DNA of 64,000 nucleotides from Actinotalea caeni (GTDB lineage: Bacteria > Actinomycetota > Actinomycetes > Actinomycetales > Beutenbergiaceae): NCBI RefSeq assembly GCF_009733795.1, contig NZ_WNXX01000003.1:62001-126000 (forward strand), written 5' to 3'. The position numbers were made by a program, and so were the translations under genes. How positions within the stretch are numbered: the first letter of the stretch is position 1; every line of letters begins with the position of its first letter. Of the stretch, positions 53,730-62,555 are shown one piece after another. The notes under the pieces were generated by a model, which did no database searches, was not told the origin of the DNA, and worked only from the letters and a program-made list of their open reading frames with translations.

Positions 53730-54577
53730 GACGGCCTCATCGATGACAGGAACGCTTGGAGTTCGAGCCTGTCCAGGCGATCGAAATCCCTCGGATGCAC
53801 CACTATTCGCAGCTGATCGCACACCTTCTTCGTTCGCGACGCGAACATGAAGGACATCACGATAAAGCGGATCGAGTCTTGCGCCGGCATGACCTGTGAC
53901 AACCGGGACTGTCCTCCGCCGATGACGGGGACAGCTACCGCAGTTCCGTTCGCGGTCCGCGAGACCTCTTCCCACAACGACGCAAGGCTTCGCCAGATAC
54001 CATCCGGCGTGCTCTGTGCTTCGTTAGCCTCGTTCATCTCGCTGTACGCCAAGAAGTAGAGGCGGTGAGAACCGTTTCGAAGCGTGGCCACGGCCCCAAC
54101 GCCGTACTTCTTAGTCTTCCCGTGCTTCTGGATCGTCGCCGTTACCGTCTTGCCCTGCAGCGCCGCGGCGAGTTCGCGGTCCAGTTGATCCGTATCGCCA
54201 CCGTAGAGGCGTTCGAGCGCCTGACCTTGAACGCTGTTCTTCGCGATAATGTTAGGAACGGACGTATCGAACGTGTCGCAGGTACCCACCACGATGTTGC
54301 TGTCCTGCGCGAACAAATCGCCCTTCACAATCTCAATCATCGTGTTCGGTGAGTTGTAGTCCTGCCGGATGGGGCGCGGCCAAGCACGGACAAGTCCGTA
54401 CCCGATCGAAACGAAAGCAATGATGATGGCGAGCGGCCACCCCTCGATCGGAAGACTCCCGAAGATGAAGTTGGTTAGTTCGAGCAGAACCGCAAGAACT
54501 CCGACTGCGGAGAACGTTTGGATGAGGAACCAACGCCAGAAGCGCCACGTGCGCAGATCGTGTGCAAGGTCTCTCAT
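53726..54577 (-). CDS. thsA: ThsA-type effector of type II Thoeris (membrane-Macro)
   Basis: A 283-residue protein with two N-terminal membrane helices (LIQTFSAVGVLAVLLELTNF and LAIIIAFVSIGYGLVRAW, about residues 18-65) and a cytoplasmic Macro-like domain. Domain blocks are IEIVKGDLFAQDSNIVVGTC, DTFDTSVPNIIAKNSVQGQA, GVGAVATLRNGSHRLYFLAY and the phosphate-loop-like AVPVIGGGQSRLSQVMPAQD. This matches the membrane-Macro ThsA (DUF6430), which binds an ADPR-type signal and acts on the membrane to stop phage spread (established for type II Thoeris). Its ATG directly follows the ThsB stop. Confidence 0.85.
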   Translation of the reverse strand: MRDLAHDLRTWRFWRWFLIQTFSAVGVLAVLLELTNFIFGSLPIEGWPLAIIIAFVSIGYGLVRAWPRPIRQDYNSPNTMIEIVKGDLFAQDSNIVVGTCDTFDTSVPNIIAKNSVQGQALERLYGGDTDQLDRELAAALQGKTVTATIQKHGKTKKYGVGAVATLRNGSHRLYFLAYSEMNEANEAQSTPDGIWRSLASLWEEVSRTANGTAVAVPVIGGGQSRLSQVMPAQDSIRFIVMSFMFASRTKKVCDQLRIVVHPRDFDRLDRLELQAFLSSMRPS

Positions 54578-55087
54578 CTATAGGCCGAGCGTCGCGTAAG
54601 TTCCGGACGGATACTGGTGCGGTCCCGAATTATTGCTGGTTCCAAACTGGACTGCGTAGTCGTCAAGCGCATGCTTGATGATCTTAGGCTGGAACGACAC
54701 TGACACCGTGTAATAGTTTGCGTTCAATAGTGGTGCCGGTATGAAGTTCCTGTTGACGGTACGACCACTGTCAAGATTCGCGATGACCACCGGAAGATTG
54801 AACTCCATCGTCACCTTAATCTCATGTGCGAGAAATGAGACACCGTCTCCGCCTTTTCGTCTAGCGTCACCACTGCCGAGAAGAACCACCTGTTTGGCGT
54901 TCTTCATTCGTTCGCGCAGATTACGCTTGATCGTTTCAGGCTGGCTCGTATCGCGCGAAACGTAGAGGGTGTGAGCATCATAGAAATTGAAGTCGAAGTT
55001 GGGATTTGCTTTCCATGCTTCCATCAGACGGTACTTGCCGATGTCCTCGCTGGCGAAAGCGACATAGGTTTTATTGCGGTAACTCAT
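54578..55087 (-). CDS. thsB: ThsB TIR-like sensor of type II Thoeris
   Basis: A 169-residue TIR-like protein (formerly DUF1863). It begins MSYRNKTYVAFASEDIGKYR, with a following FNFYDAHTLYVSRDTSQPET and LRERMKNAKQVVLLGSGDAR typical of ThsB. The putative catalytic glutamate is E89 in FLAHEIKVTMEFNLPVVIAN. ThsB senses phage infection and makes an NAD-derived messenger, histidine-ADPR in type II systems (established for characterised members). The ATG at 55087 has AGAGGAAAC upstream. First gene of ThsB-ThsA-HIT. Confidence 0.88.
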   Translation of the reverse strand: MSYRNKTYVAFASEDIGKYRLMEAWKANPNFDFNFYDAHTLYVSRDTSQPETIKRNLRERMKNAKQVVLLGSGDARRKGGDGVSFLAHEIKVTMEFNLPVVIANLDSGRTVNRNFIPAPLLNANYYTVSVSFQPKIIKHALDDYAVQFGTSNNSGPHQYPSGTYATLGL

Positions 55088-55166
55088 TGTTTCCTCTTTA
55101 ATCTGGAACTGGGTAGGGCTGCGGAAAGATGTAGATAGATCGACGGTCCTGGGTCGATGAGCTGAA

Positions 55167-56321
55167 TCAAACAAGTCTTAGAGTTGGCCGCTCGTCTGCG
55201 TCGCCGAGCATGCGGCGGACTTGGGCTGGTTTCCAGGCGAGTTCCTGAGCCAAGGATGCGATGGTGACGCCGTTTGCTTCGGCCATCTCGACGGCGCGGC
55301 GAAGGAGCGAAGGAACCTCACCGGGAAACTGGTAAACGGGCTGGGTTGCGATCACACCTTGCTCTGAGAGCTGGTTCAGCTGAATGTATGCGCGCCGAGC
55401 GGTGGCGTCGGATAGCAGGCCGACCTCTCTGCTCCTGTAGATGAGGGACTTGATGGATACCCCCCATTGTTCGCTCAGCTGGTTCAGCTTTCGAAAGTCG
55501 ATCCGCCGAGGGAGTAGGTCTTGGATCACCAAACTTGGTGTCAGGAACTCGGCGGCGAATCGGTCCGCTTCTCGTTCCAATGCGGGGTCACCGCCGGCGA
55601 GTTCGCCATGCATGACGAGGTGTCCGAGTTCGTGTGCAGCGGTGAAGCGGTGTCGGTAGATATCGTTCGCACGGTCAGGTGACAGGACAATGATCGGTCG
55701 CGACAGCGAAAGCGTGGAGAACGCGTCGATGCGGGCAACTTCGTCTTCAGCGAAGGGAACCAAGACTGCGACGATGCCCTGATTCTCGATGGTGCGCACG
55801 AGATGCGGGATCGGTTCCGCGCCTAGCCTCCATGCCTTGCGTAGTGCCCGCGCGGCCGCTATTGGGTCGTTTGGGAATACACCAGGTTCTACCTCACCGC
55901 CAACGAAACCGGGCAGGTTCACGGGTGGCAAGCGGACGTGCTTCTCGACTGCATGAACCAACTCCCACAGTTGCTCCGTATAGGACACTGCCTTGGCGCG
56001 CTGTTTCGCCGTCGTGGCTCGAAGGCTCCGGAAGAAGGCATCGGCTGTCTCAAGCCGAGCGAGCGGCCGACCCGCGGCGAAGAACTCTCGCGGAACGTCA
56101 AGTTCTCGGGCTAGAAGCGGGATGAGTTCCGCGCGGGGTGGCGTGGCGCCGGATTCATATTGCCCAATAGCGGCTGCCGATACGCCAAGTGGTTCTGCGA
56201 GACTCTGCTTCGTGCGCAACGCGAGTTGTCGAGCTTGCCGCAGACGGTCACCATCGAAGGTCTTTGCGATGTCGAGATCAGTGGGGGGCGCGACCGGTCT
56301 GCTCGAATCACGGGAGATCAT
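55167..56321 (-). CDS. XRE regulator fused to ImmA/IrrE-type (M78) metallopeptidase
   Basis: A 384-residue protein. An N-terminal helix-turn-helix (RQLALRTKQSLAEPLGVSAA, AIGQYESGATPPRAELIPLL, about residues 30-70) is followed by a peptidase domain with HRFTAAHELGHLVMHGELAG (zinc motif HELGH, about 229-233) and ADRFAAEFLTPSLVIQDLLP. Such proteins cleave or release repressors in mobile elements and defence loci. The ATG at 56321 (or GTG 56330) overlaps the upstream gene end. It lies 79 bp upstream of thsB on the same strand, so it may control the Thoeris operon. Confidence 0.82.
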   Translation of the reverse strand: MISRDSSRPVAPPTDLDIAKTFDGDRLRQARQLALRTKQSLAEPLGVSAAAIGQYESGATPPRAELIPLLARELDVPREFFAAGRPLARLETADAFFRSLRATTAKQRAKAVSYTEQLWELVHAVEKHVRLPPVNLPGFVGGEVEPGVFPNDPIAAARALRKAWRLGAEPIPHLVRTIENQGIVAVLVPFAEDEVARIDAFSTLSLSRPIIVLSPDRANDIYRHRFTAAHELGHLVMHGELAGGDPALEREADRFAAEFLTPSLVIQDLLPRRIDFRKLNQLSEQWGVSIKSLIYRSREVGLLSDATARRAYIQLNQLSEQGVIATQPVYQFPGEVPSLLRRAVEMAEANGVTIASLAQELAWKPAQVRRMLGDADERPTLRLV

Positions 56322-57090
56322 CTGATGCACCCCCAGTTCCCGTGTCAGGGACGCCCTCGGTCTCCACGTTGGTACTCGGCAGTTCGCCCGGCTTCAGAAG
56401 CGTTAGGTCACTCTCAGGGAGAGGTGCGTCATCGAATCGTGCCGAGGAAGGCTCGCCAAGGCCAACCAGGGCAACTCCTTCTCCATCGAGCAGGTGCAGC
56501 ATCAACTCCTCGCGATAGTGCCAGGTGACGAGCCCGGATGATTCAAGAGTCGCCTCGCCGACATAGACGTGCTGGAGCCCGCCACGAGCGGACACGTCGT
56601 AGGCAACGAGGGAGGCCCGCGTAGCGGAGCCGAAGGAACCATCCTTGACAGAGGCGTCTAGGTCGCCACCTAGTTCTAGTTCGAACTCCAACTGTTCCTG
56701 CATGTTGCGGCTAGCGTCGTCTTCAAGGGAGAAAACTCGGCGACGGAAATCCGAGCGGCCTAGCCTAATTCGGTCAGCGCCGGACGATCCACGTCCACAC
56801 TTGGCCGGAAAGATCAAGGTGCCATCGAAAACCACCAGGTCGTAACGGCTGCCTGTCGGCCGGATCACCTCGCGCCCAGGCAGGAACGCAAGGTGAGCCG
56901 ATACCTCCTCAGGCAAGATCACCCAAAACGAGCCGTATGCCTCGTTCGAGGCCAGTTGGCTTCCGGTCTTGGCGTCGAGGGAGCGCTCGTGAGCTGCACG
57001 ACCGGCCTTAGCGAGCGCAAGCATCACACTCTGACTGTGCTCTCCGAAGTGACGGTTGAACCACGGAGAAGGTTCGGGCAACTCGTTCAT
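56308..57090 (-). CDS. Unknown protein paired with the XRE/ImmA regulator
   Basis: A 260-residue soluble protein, alpha/beta (GSFWVILPEEVSAHLAFLPG, SRYDLVVFDGTLIFPAKCGR, RRVFSLEDDASRNMQEQLEF). The C-terminus is acidic and disordered. No known domain is recognised. The ATG at 57090 has AGGAG 6 bases upstream. Overlap with the following XRE/ImmA gene suggests a working pair, for instance a protease target or phage sensor (inference). Upstream, TAGGAT on the minus strand and three GCGTC repeats mark a probable promoter at about 57092-57130. Confidence 0.6.
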   Translation of the reverse strand: MNELPEPSPWFNRHFGEHSQSVMLALAKAGRAAHERSLDAKTGSQLASNEAYGSFWVILPEEVSAHLAFLPGREVIRPTGSRYDLVVFDGTLIFPAKCGRGSSGADRIRLGRSDFRRRVFSLEDDASRNMQEQLEFELELGGDLDASVKDGSFGSATRASLVAYDVSARGGLQHVYVGEATLESSGLVTWHYREELMLHLLDGEGVALVGLGEPSSARFDDAPLPESDLTLLKPGELPSTNVETEGVPDTGTGGASDDLP

Positions 57091-57211
57091 CGACGCTCCT
57101 GACGCTAGGTGACGCCTCAATCCTAGCACTGGGGCTTTAGAACTGCGCAGAAATCGGTCACTGTGACTTTCGGCGTGTCGAGCCCAGCATCCAAACCTGT
57201 TGCCCTTGGTC

Positions 57212-57328
57212 TCAGGTTGTTGGTCTTCTTCCTCGGGGACGAAGGGTTACGCCTTCAGCAACTACGGCGTTGCGTACGGTCTTCGGGTCGATGCCGAGAC
57301 GGTCGGCGACCTCCTGCAACGTGTGCCC
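57212..57328 (-). pseudogene. 3' fragment of a recombinase-type HTH gene
   Basis: Frame G-HTLQEVADRLGIDPKTVRN then AVVAEGVTLRPRGRRPTT and TGA at 57212-57214. This is the C-terminal HTH typical of actinobacterial resolvase/recombinase tails. It begins abruptly at GGGC (57325-57328, minus strand), where the block at 57329-62559 is inserted. Its 5' partner ends in the same GGGC at 62556-62559. Confidence 0.75.
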
Positions 57329-57513
57329 AATGGAGGTAGCGCCGGGAGCGCTGACTAGACATAAGGATGTCTACAGATTTCGCGAATGCGATCGCTTCGC
57401 TGAAGTCGAAACGTTTGAGACTATCATCCAGCACCTGGTGCGCGGCTGCTCCCCGTCGTGCCCCAGTATCGACATCAGAATATGCGTTGTGCTCATTCGC
57501 AGCGAAGCTTATG

Positions 57514-58149
57514 CTAACTGCCCTGCAGGCGCTGTTCGCTGAAGCGGTCCTCTGCGGTCTGGACAGGTGTGACGTTCCCCACCTCGGGTGCGAACGCGGG
57601 GGCCTCCCCGCGACGCCCCTCAACCTCGGCAAGGAGTCGTGCCAGACGAGTCTCAGGCGGACCGGTGATCTCGACGACACGATCAGTATTAGCGAGCGAG
57701 AAGGAGTCGACCAGTGTAAATAGCGCGTCGTTCATCGCGATCCGCAGCTCTGGGTCTTCATCTGCTGCAACCACAACATCGTCGCGATACTCGAGGGGAA
57801 GTAGCACGAGAAAGTCGACCTGCGATCGGATCGTGGAAAGGTATGCCTCCGGAGACGGCGGACCCGGAGATGTGGGAGTGCGACCGAGAGCTTCCAGGGC
57901 GTCGAGATACGCAAGGAAATCGAGGGGGGTGCGTTCGATGATCCAATCGGTATCCGGAGATAGCCCGTGCAGCCTGCGCTCGGCGATTTGCAGTTGAGCG
58001 AGGTACTCTGAAGGACCTGGCGGGTCGGACGCGGTCTCGAGAAACTCGAACGGGTCGCCAAGCTTCAAGGTGTCCGGCCGAAGGGCGCAGTAGTCGTCGA
58101 TGAGTCGGGTTTTTCCGCTGGCATGGGTTCCGGAAATGGCAATTCGCAC
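57514..58149 (-). CDS. P-loop NTPase (AAA/kinase-like, predicted)
   Basis: A 211-residue cytoplasmic protein. The N-terminus is RIAISGTHASGKTRLIDDYC, with Walker A GTHASGKT at residues 7-14. WIIERTPLDFLAYLDALEAL (about 87-106) resembles the substrate-lid region of nucleoside/metabolite kinases or AAA_28-type proteins. LLPLEYRDDVVVAADEDPEL follows. Substrate unknown. The GTG at 58149 is chosen because the P-loop must start near the N-terminus. The lipoprotein gene ends 13 bp upstream on the same strand. Confidence 0.65.
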   Translation of the reverse strand: MRIAISGTHASGKTRLIDDYCALRPDTLKLGDPFEFLETASDPPGPSEYLAQLQIAERRLHGLSPDTDWIIERTPLDFLAYLDALEALGRTPTSPGPPSPEAYLSTIRSQVDFLVLLPLEYRDDVVVAADEDPELRIAMNDALFTLVDSFSLANTDRVVEITGPPETRLARLLAEVEGRRGEAPAFAPEVGNVTPVQTAEDRFSEQRLQGS

Positions 58150-58162
58150 CTTCCGACCGTAC

Positions 58163-59791
58163 CTATCGCGATTGTGCCCATGTGCCGAGACCCTGAGCAT
58201 CGAAGGACTCCAGGGTGAGTTCAATCCCTGAGGCGCTTCGACTGATGAGGGCGCTGGCAAGAGATCCCTCGGGCGCATTCTCGCCGCGCGGAGCATAGGC
58301 GAGCCGAGTATCGTCCCAGGGAAGCAGCGTGAGCTCGGCCATCCCGTCCGGGCCAAGTCGGGCTACAAGACCATCGGCGCGTTCTTCGAGCATCAGTTCG
58401 CCGAAGTAGGGGTTCTCGTATCGCCCCAGTAGCGAGCGCATGTCTGGAGGAAGAGCCGCGTCAGTCGGCGGTTCCTGGCCCACGAGGTCGCCGACCGGCG
58501 CGAGCTGCTGCCCCAGAAAGACACCGAAGTCGCTGGTCCAATCTCGCGTGATCGTGCCGAACTGCACCAGATCGAAGAACTGAGCAATGACCGATTCTGC
58601 AGCTCCGACCGGCGCACCGTTCGTCAGCACAACCATTCCCAGGTCGAGTTCCGGAACGATTTGGAATGCGGTTCCGGACCCGAGGACGAATGCGCCCGAG
58701 TGTGAATAGGACATCCGCCCGGAGACCAAAGGGGACGCGCCGAATCCGTGGCCATAGTGTGAGGGACGGTTCGCCAGATCTTCGCCGCCTCCTGACACAA
58801 CTTGCGCGACCATAGCCTCGCGAAGTGCTGCGGTGTCGATGATCTCGGAAGCATCCTCCCCGGGCGCACGGCCTTCGTTGAGCAGCACGATCATCCATTG
58901 GGCCAGATCTTCGACGGTGGAGGAGACTCCACCTGCCGGTGCCTGCGGATCGGGATTGCGATCAAAGCGAGGGGTGAACTGTCCGTCGATCAGGGCGTGC
59001 AGCACGGCTCGGTTCTCGCTTGCGAGATATGCGGCGTGTTCCGTCGATGTCGAGTCCATTCCAATGGGGGAGAAGACGAGCTCGTTCATGAGTTCCTCCC
59101 ACTGTTGATCGCGAGACGCGGCCACCGCTACTGCTCCGAGCGTTAACCCGAAGTTCGAGTAATGGTAGGTACTCCGGAACTCGTCGAGCGGCTGCATCCT
59201 CAATCGATCGAGGATCTCGGTCTGCTCGTAACCGAGATCCTCGAGATCGTCGCCGGCGCCGGTGCGCAGTCCCGTGCGATGGCTGAACGCATCACCGACG
59301 GTTGCCCGCTGCGTGACGAACGGATCCGAGAATTCGAAGTCGGGCAGCAGTTTCGTGATCGGGGTGTTCCAGTCAAGTGAACCCCCTGACTGCCCGATCG
59401 CTGCTGCTACTCCGGTTGCCGACAGGGGTTTGGAAAGCGAAGCGATCTGGAACACGGTGTCAGGGGTTACCGCGAGATCCGCCCCCACCTCTCGAGTGCC
59501 GTATCCTTCGGCGAAGACAATCTCGTCGCCGTGCACGACCGAGACGGCCATGCCTGGCACCTGGGTGCTTTCTATCGTCTCTTCAATGAGGTCGGGAAGC
59601 CGTTCGAGAGCTGCTGCGACGGCGGTGTCTATCGACTCGTCTTCCGGAAGAGCAATCACGTCTTGGTTCGGTACCGCTCCAAGCATCACTCCTGAGCTGC
59701 GGGAGGAGCCGCTTCCGGTGCATGCCGTCAGGAGAACGATCCCGGCAAGCGCAAGAGAGAGGCCCGTAACGGCTGCACGTCTATTCATCAT
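58163..59791 (-). CDS. Serine hydrolase lipoprotein, beta-lactamase class C / penicillin-binding-like
   Basis: A 542-residue exported lipoprotein. The signal peptide ends in lipobox LLTAC (Cys about residue 25). The serine-hydrolase domain has SxxK as FQIASLSKPLSATGVA (about 116-131), YSN as STYHYSNFGLTLGA, and the third motif HSGAFVLGSGTAFQ. A C-terminal lipocalin-like extension follows (about 430-542). Members act as D-aminopeptidases, esterases or peptidases, and few hydrolyse beta-lactams. ATG at 59791 or 59788. Placed between the kinase-like gene and the two-component system, which may regulate it. Confidence 0.85.
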   Translation of the reverse strand: MMNRRAAVTGLSLALAGIVLLTACTGSGSSRSSGVMLGAVPNQDVIALPEDESIDTAVAAALERLPDLIEETIESTQVPGMAVSVVHGDEIVFAEGYGTREVGADLAVTPDTVFQIASLSKPLSATGVAAAIGQSGGSLDWNTPITKLLPDFEFSDPFVTQRATVGDAFSHRTGLRTGAGDDLEDLGYEQTEILDRLRMQPLDEFRSTYHYSNFGLTLGAVAVAASRDQQWEELMNELVFSPIGMDSTSTEHAAYLASENRAVLHALIDGQFTPRFDRNPDPQAPAGGVSSTVEDLAQWMIVLLNEGRAPGEDASEIIDTAALREAMVAQVVSGGGEDLANRPSHYGHGFGASPLVSGRMSYSHSGAFVLGSGTAFQIVPELDLGMVVLTNGAPVGAAESVIAQFFDLVQFGTITRDWTSDFGVFLGQQLAPVGDLVGQEPPTDAALPPDMRSLLGRYENPYFGELMLEERADGLVARLGPDGMAELTLLPWDDTRLAYAPRGENAPEGSLASALISRSASGIELTLESFDAQGLGTWAQSR

Positions 59792-59849
59792 GTTCTCGAG
59801 TGTGTCAGCATGATCACCCGGGCACGAGAGACGTAGGTCGTCAATCGGG

Positions 59850-60575
59850 TCATTCGTTTGGAGAAACACTCCCGGTTCCCAAACTGAGATAGCGGAGTAC
59901 CGCCTGCACGCGTCGATGCGCGTCGGCGGCAGGAGGCAGCCCGAGAGTGGTATAAATCCGGGAGACATGCTGAACGACGGCCTTTTCTGTGATGAATATT
60001 GCTGCGGCGATGGCTGCATTGCTACGGCCCTGCGCGAGCAGTGCGAGCACTTCGAGTTGGCGAGGGGTCAACTGCGCAACGGCCGTGTCCGCTCGAGCAG
60101 CTCGAGTGACCATGATCGCAATCACTTCGGGGTCGATGGCGGTGCCGCCTGACGCGACCGCCCGGAGGTCGCTGATGAAGGCGTCTACATCGGCGATTCG
60201 CTGCTTGAGAAGGTATCCCACGCGGCCGGGAGCCCTGGCGGAGGTCGGGGGTGTCTCCGACGGGTCGATGCCGAGAAGCTCCAGAGCGTATCGGCGTTGC
60301 ACATGTTGCGAGAGCACCATGACCGCGGTCTGAGGGTAGGCAGAGCGGATCGAGGTTGCGGCGACGAGACCCTCGTCCGAGAACGTGGGAGGCATCCGGA
60401 TATCGGTAATGACGATGTCCGGTGGGGTGCGGTCGACGGCGGACATGAGCGCATCGAAATCGGCTACTGTAGCGAGGATTTCCATCCCAGCGCCACGCAG
60501 CATGAGTGAGAGTCCGTGACGAAGCAGCACCTCGTCTTCAGCGATCATTACCCGCAGCGGTTCTGCGTCACGCAA
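59850..60575 (-). CDS. NarL/LuxR-family response regulator
   Basis: A 241-residue regulator. The receiver begins LRVMIAEDEVLLRHGLSLML, with phospho-Asp in PDIVITDIRMPPTFSDEGLV, AVMVLSQHVQRRYAL and lysine in GYLLKQRIADVDAFI. The C-terminal LuxR HTH reads LTPRQLEVLALLAQGRSNAA then IAAAIFITEKAVVQHVSRIY. A TTG start at 60575, with GGAGG 6 bases upstream, overlaps the kinase stop by 8 bases and is preferred over the long frame from 60650. It would be phosphorylated by the neighbouring kinase. Confidence 0.88.
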   Translation of the reverse strand: MRDAEPLRVMIAEDEVLLRHGLSLMLRGAGMEILATVADFDALMSAVDRTPPDIVITDIRMPPTFSDEGLVAATSIRSAYPQTAVMVLSQHVQRRYALELLGIDPSETPPTSARAPGRVGYLLKQRIADVDAFISDLRAVASGGTAIDPEVIAIMVTRAARADTAVAQLTPRQLEVLALLAQGRSNAAIAAAIFITEKAVVQHVSRIYTTLGLPPAADAHRRVQAVLRYLSLGTGSVSPNE

Positions 60576-62328
60576 GTGGTACCTCCGCTCGAATGCGGGT
60601 GCCAATTCCTCGGAGGCTATCGATCGTGAGTACGCCGCCGAGCACGTCAATGCGCTCTGCCATGCCGGTCAAACCTGAGCCGGCGCCGAGTGCGGCACCC
60701 CCTTTTCCATCATCCGTAATCTCGAGCGTCACAATCGAGCCGCGATGGGCAACGCTCACCGCACCCTCCTTTGCCTCAGCATGCTTGACGACATTGGTGA
60801 TGGCTTCTGCGAGCACGAAATACAGAGTGCTCTCGACCGCGGACGGAAACGCTCGGTCCTGGACCTGGAGTTCAACCTTGATTGGAATCGGCATGCGATC
60901 GACGAGATCTTCCGCAGCAGCGAGGAGACCGCGCTGCATGAGCGAAGGTGGCATAACGTCGTGCACCAGAGCGCGGAGGCCGGCTGCCGAACGGTCGATA
61001 CTTCGACGAAGTTCTTGTGCCCGCTCTTGAATATGATGTTGGTCTGCCGCCGCGTGCGCCAACTGCTGAGCCTCGATTCCGAGGAGCACGAGCTCGGCCT
61101 GTAAACCGTCATGCAGGTTCTGAGCGATCCGCCTCCGTTCGGTGTCGGCAACTCCTACGAGACGTTCTCTGGATCGCTGCAGGTCGACCCGACTCGCTCG
61201 AAGAAGAACCGTGAGCCGCTCGCGATCCAGCACGATCCCTAACATGCGACTTGCCATTCGCACCGATTCGGGATCCGAAATGAGCGAGCGTTGGTACACC
61301 AGGGCTCCGACCGGTTCTTCATCGAGATCCACAGGTATCAGGGATCGTTGCGGGTGCGCGGTTTGGGGCTCGACGGGTTGGCCAGCCGAGTCTACGTAGT
61401 GTTGTGTGTGCGGATCCCAGAACCACAACTCAAGTGAGGGGTCACCCAGTGCTTCCGAAAGGACTGCTGCGAGAGTCTCTCGTTCGGTCGAGAGGTGGGT
61501 GAGCCAAACGCCGAGTTCCTCAAGTTCGGAAGCGCGGGCGATTCCACCCCGGAGCGCGGCGAGAGCGATCGCGACCGGAACGAGCGCGAGTACAGAGAGC
61601 TGCAGATACCCGACTGCTGCCTGCGTCCAGCCGAAAACTGACGGAAGAACCTCCGCGCCGATGAGGAGAGTTGCGATCGAGGCGACGCCGAAAACAAAGA
61701 GCGGGGCGAGCACGCGACGTTCGGAACTTGACGCACGGCGGATCCGCGCGGTGAGCACAACGACCGTTGCGGCAAAGGCGACTGCGCCGACGATCGACTG
61801 CACAAGCTCTCCGAGCTCGGCCCACTCCCGGTTCGGAGCGACCCCGAACCCGCCGCCCGGACCCCAGATCACGACCGGGATCTGAAGGATTGTCGAGGTG
61901 AGGTATCCGGTGAGCACTACAGCGCGTTCGGCCCTCGAGGATAGTCTCCCGGTGGGGAACGCCAGAAGCAGATGGATCAGAGTCGCTAATGGCAAGGTGG
62001 CACAGATCGCACCGACCGTCGCGATGGTGGCGTTCGCGGAGTTTCCGAGGCTCGCGAGTACCAGGGCTGCGGCAGCGCCCAGGAGAAGGGGGCCCATCAG
62101 GCTCGAGGGCCGTCGGTCCCACGCGACGAGTCCAACCGTCACGTAGATCAGCACCATTGCGGGGAAAATGAGCACCCCGGCTCCGCTCGGGCCGTCTGGT
62201 GGGACCGCGATGAGCATCATCCCAATGATGAGAAGTGCGCCGCAGAACTGGCCCACGAGTGACCTCTGCAGTGCACGGCGGAGCGGCGCTCGACGCGCAT
62301 TTCGCGGAATCTTCACTGTGCGACTCAT
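60568..62328 (-). CDS. NarL-type sensor histidine kinase
   Basis: A 586-residue membrane kinase. Seven or eight hydrophobic spans fill residues 25-265 (FCGALLIIGMMLIAVPPDGP, VLIFPAMVLIYVTVGLVAWD, and others). A cytoplasmic GAF-like region follows, then HisKA_3 with ERRRIAQNLHDGLQAELVLL (phospho-His about residue 421) and a HATPase with FVLAEAITNVVKHAEAKEGA and ITDDGKGGAALGAGSGLTGM. ATG at 62328. Pairs with the overlapping response regulator; the stimulus is unknown, perhaps envelope related given the adjacent lipoprotein. Confidence 0.88.
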   Translation of the reverse strand: MSRTVKIPRNARRAPLRRALQRSLVGQFCGALLIIGMMLIAVPPDGPSGAGVLIFPAMVLIYVTVGLVAWDRRPSSLMGPLLLGAAAALVLASLGNSANATIATVGAICATLPLATLIHLLLAFPTGRLSSRAERAVVLTGYLTSTILQIPVVIWGPGGGFGVAPNREWAELGELVQSIVGAVAFAATVVVLTARIRRASSSERRVLAPLFVFGVASIATLLIGAEVLPSVFGWTQAAVGYLQLSVLALVPVAIALAALRGGIARASELEELGVWLTHLSTERETLAAVLSEALGDPSLELWFWDPHTQHYVDSAGQPVEPQTAHPQRSLIPVDLDEEPVGALVYQRSLISDPESVRMASRMLGIVLDRERLTVLLRASRVDLQRSRERLVGVADTERRRIAQNLHDGLQAELVLLGIEAQQLAHAAADQHHIQERAQELRRSIDRSAAGLRALVHDVMPPSLMQRGLLAAAEDLVDRMPIPIKVELQVQDRAFPSAVESTLYFVLAEAITNVVKHAEAKEGAVSVAHRGSIVTLEITDDGKGGAALGAGSGLTGMAERIDVLGGVLTIDSLRGIGTRIRAEVPLA

Positions 62329-62555
62329 CGCACCCAGCTAAACACAGCCTGTTGCTTGCTGAAAATGGTTCACTCGGAGATGAGGACCTGGGTCGCCAAG
62401 GTGAGTGGTTGCATCCGCAACCCGGGTGGAGAAGTGCACTTTGTGGGTCACTAATGGCGATGGCTGGACTTTCGGGCCTTGTTGGCGATCTTTTCGCCAC
62501 TTTTGCTAAATCCGGCAAGCAGATTAGAGCCTGCTCTTATCGTGGGTTCAGGGGA
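62329..62555. promoter_or_regulatory. Upstream region of the two-component operon
   Basis: A 227-bp spacer at the right end of the 5.2-kb insertion. It contains small hairpins GGTTGC-ATCC-GCAACC (about 62407-62422) and GGCGATC-TTTTCGCC, and presumably the kinase promoter on the minus strand. No gene is supported. Confidence 0.35.

Noticed and set aside
57329-57680. Minus-strand frame with ANEHNAYSDVDTGARRG... at the left end of the 5.2-kb block
   Set aside because: It overlaps the P-loop gene in another frame, has no start signal of its own and ends inside the HTH fragment out of frame.
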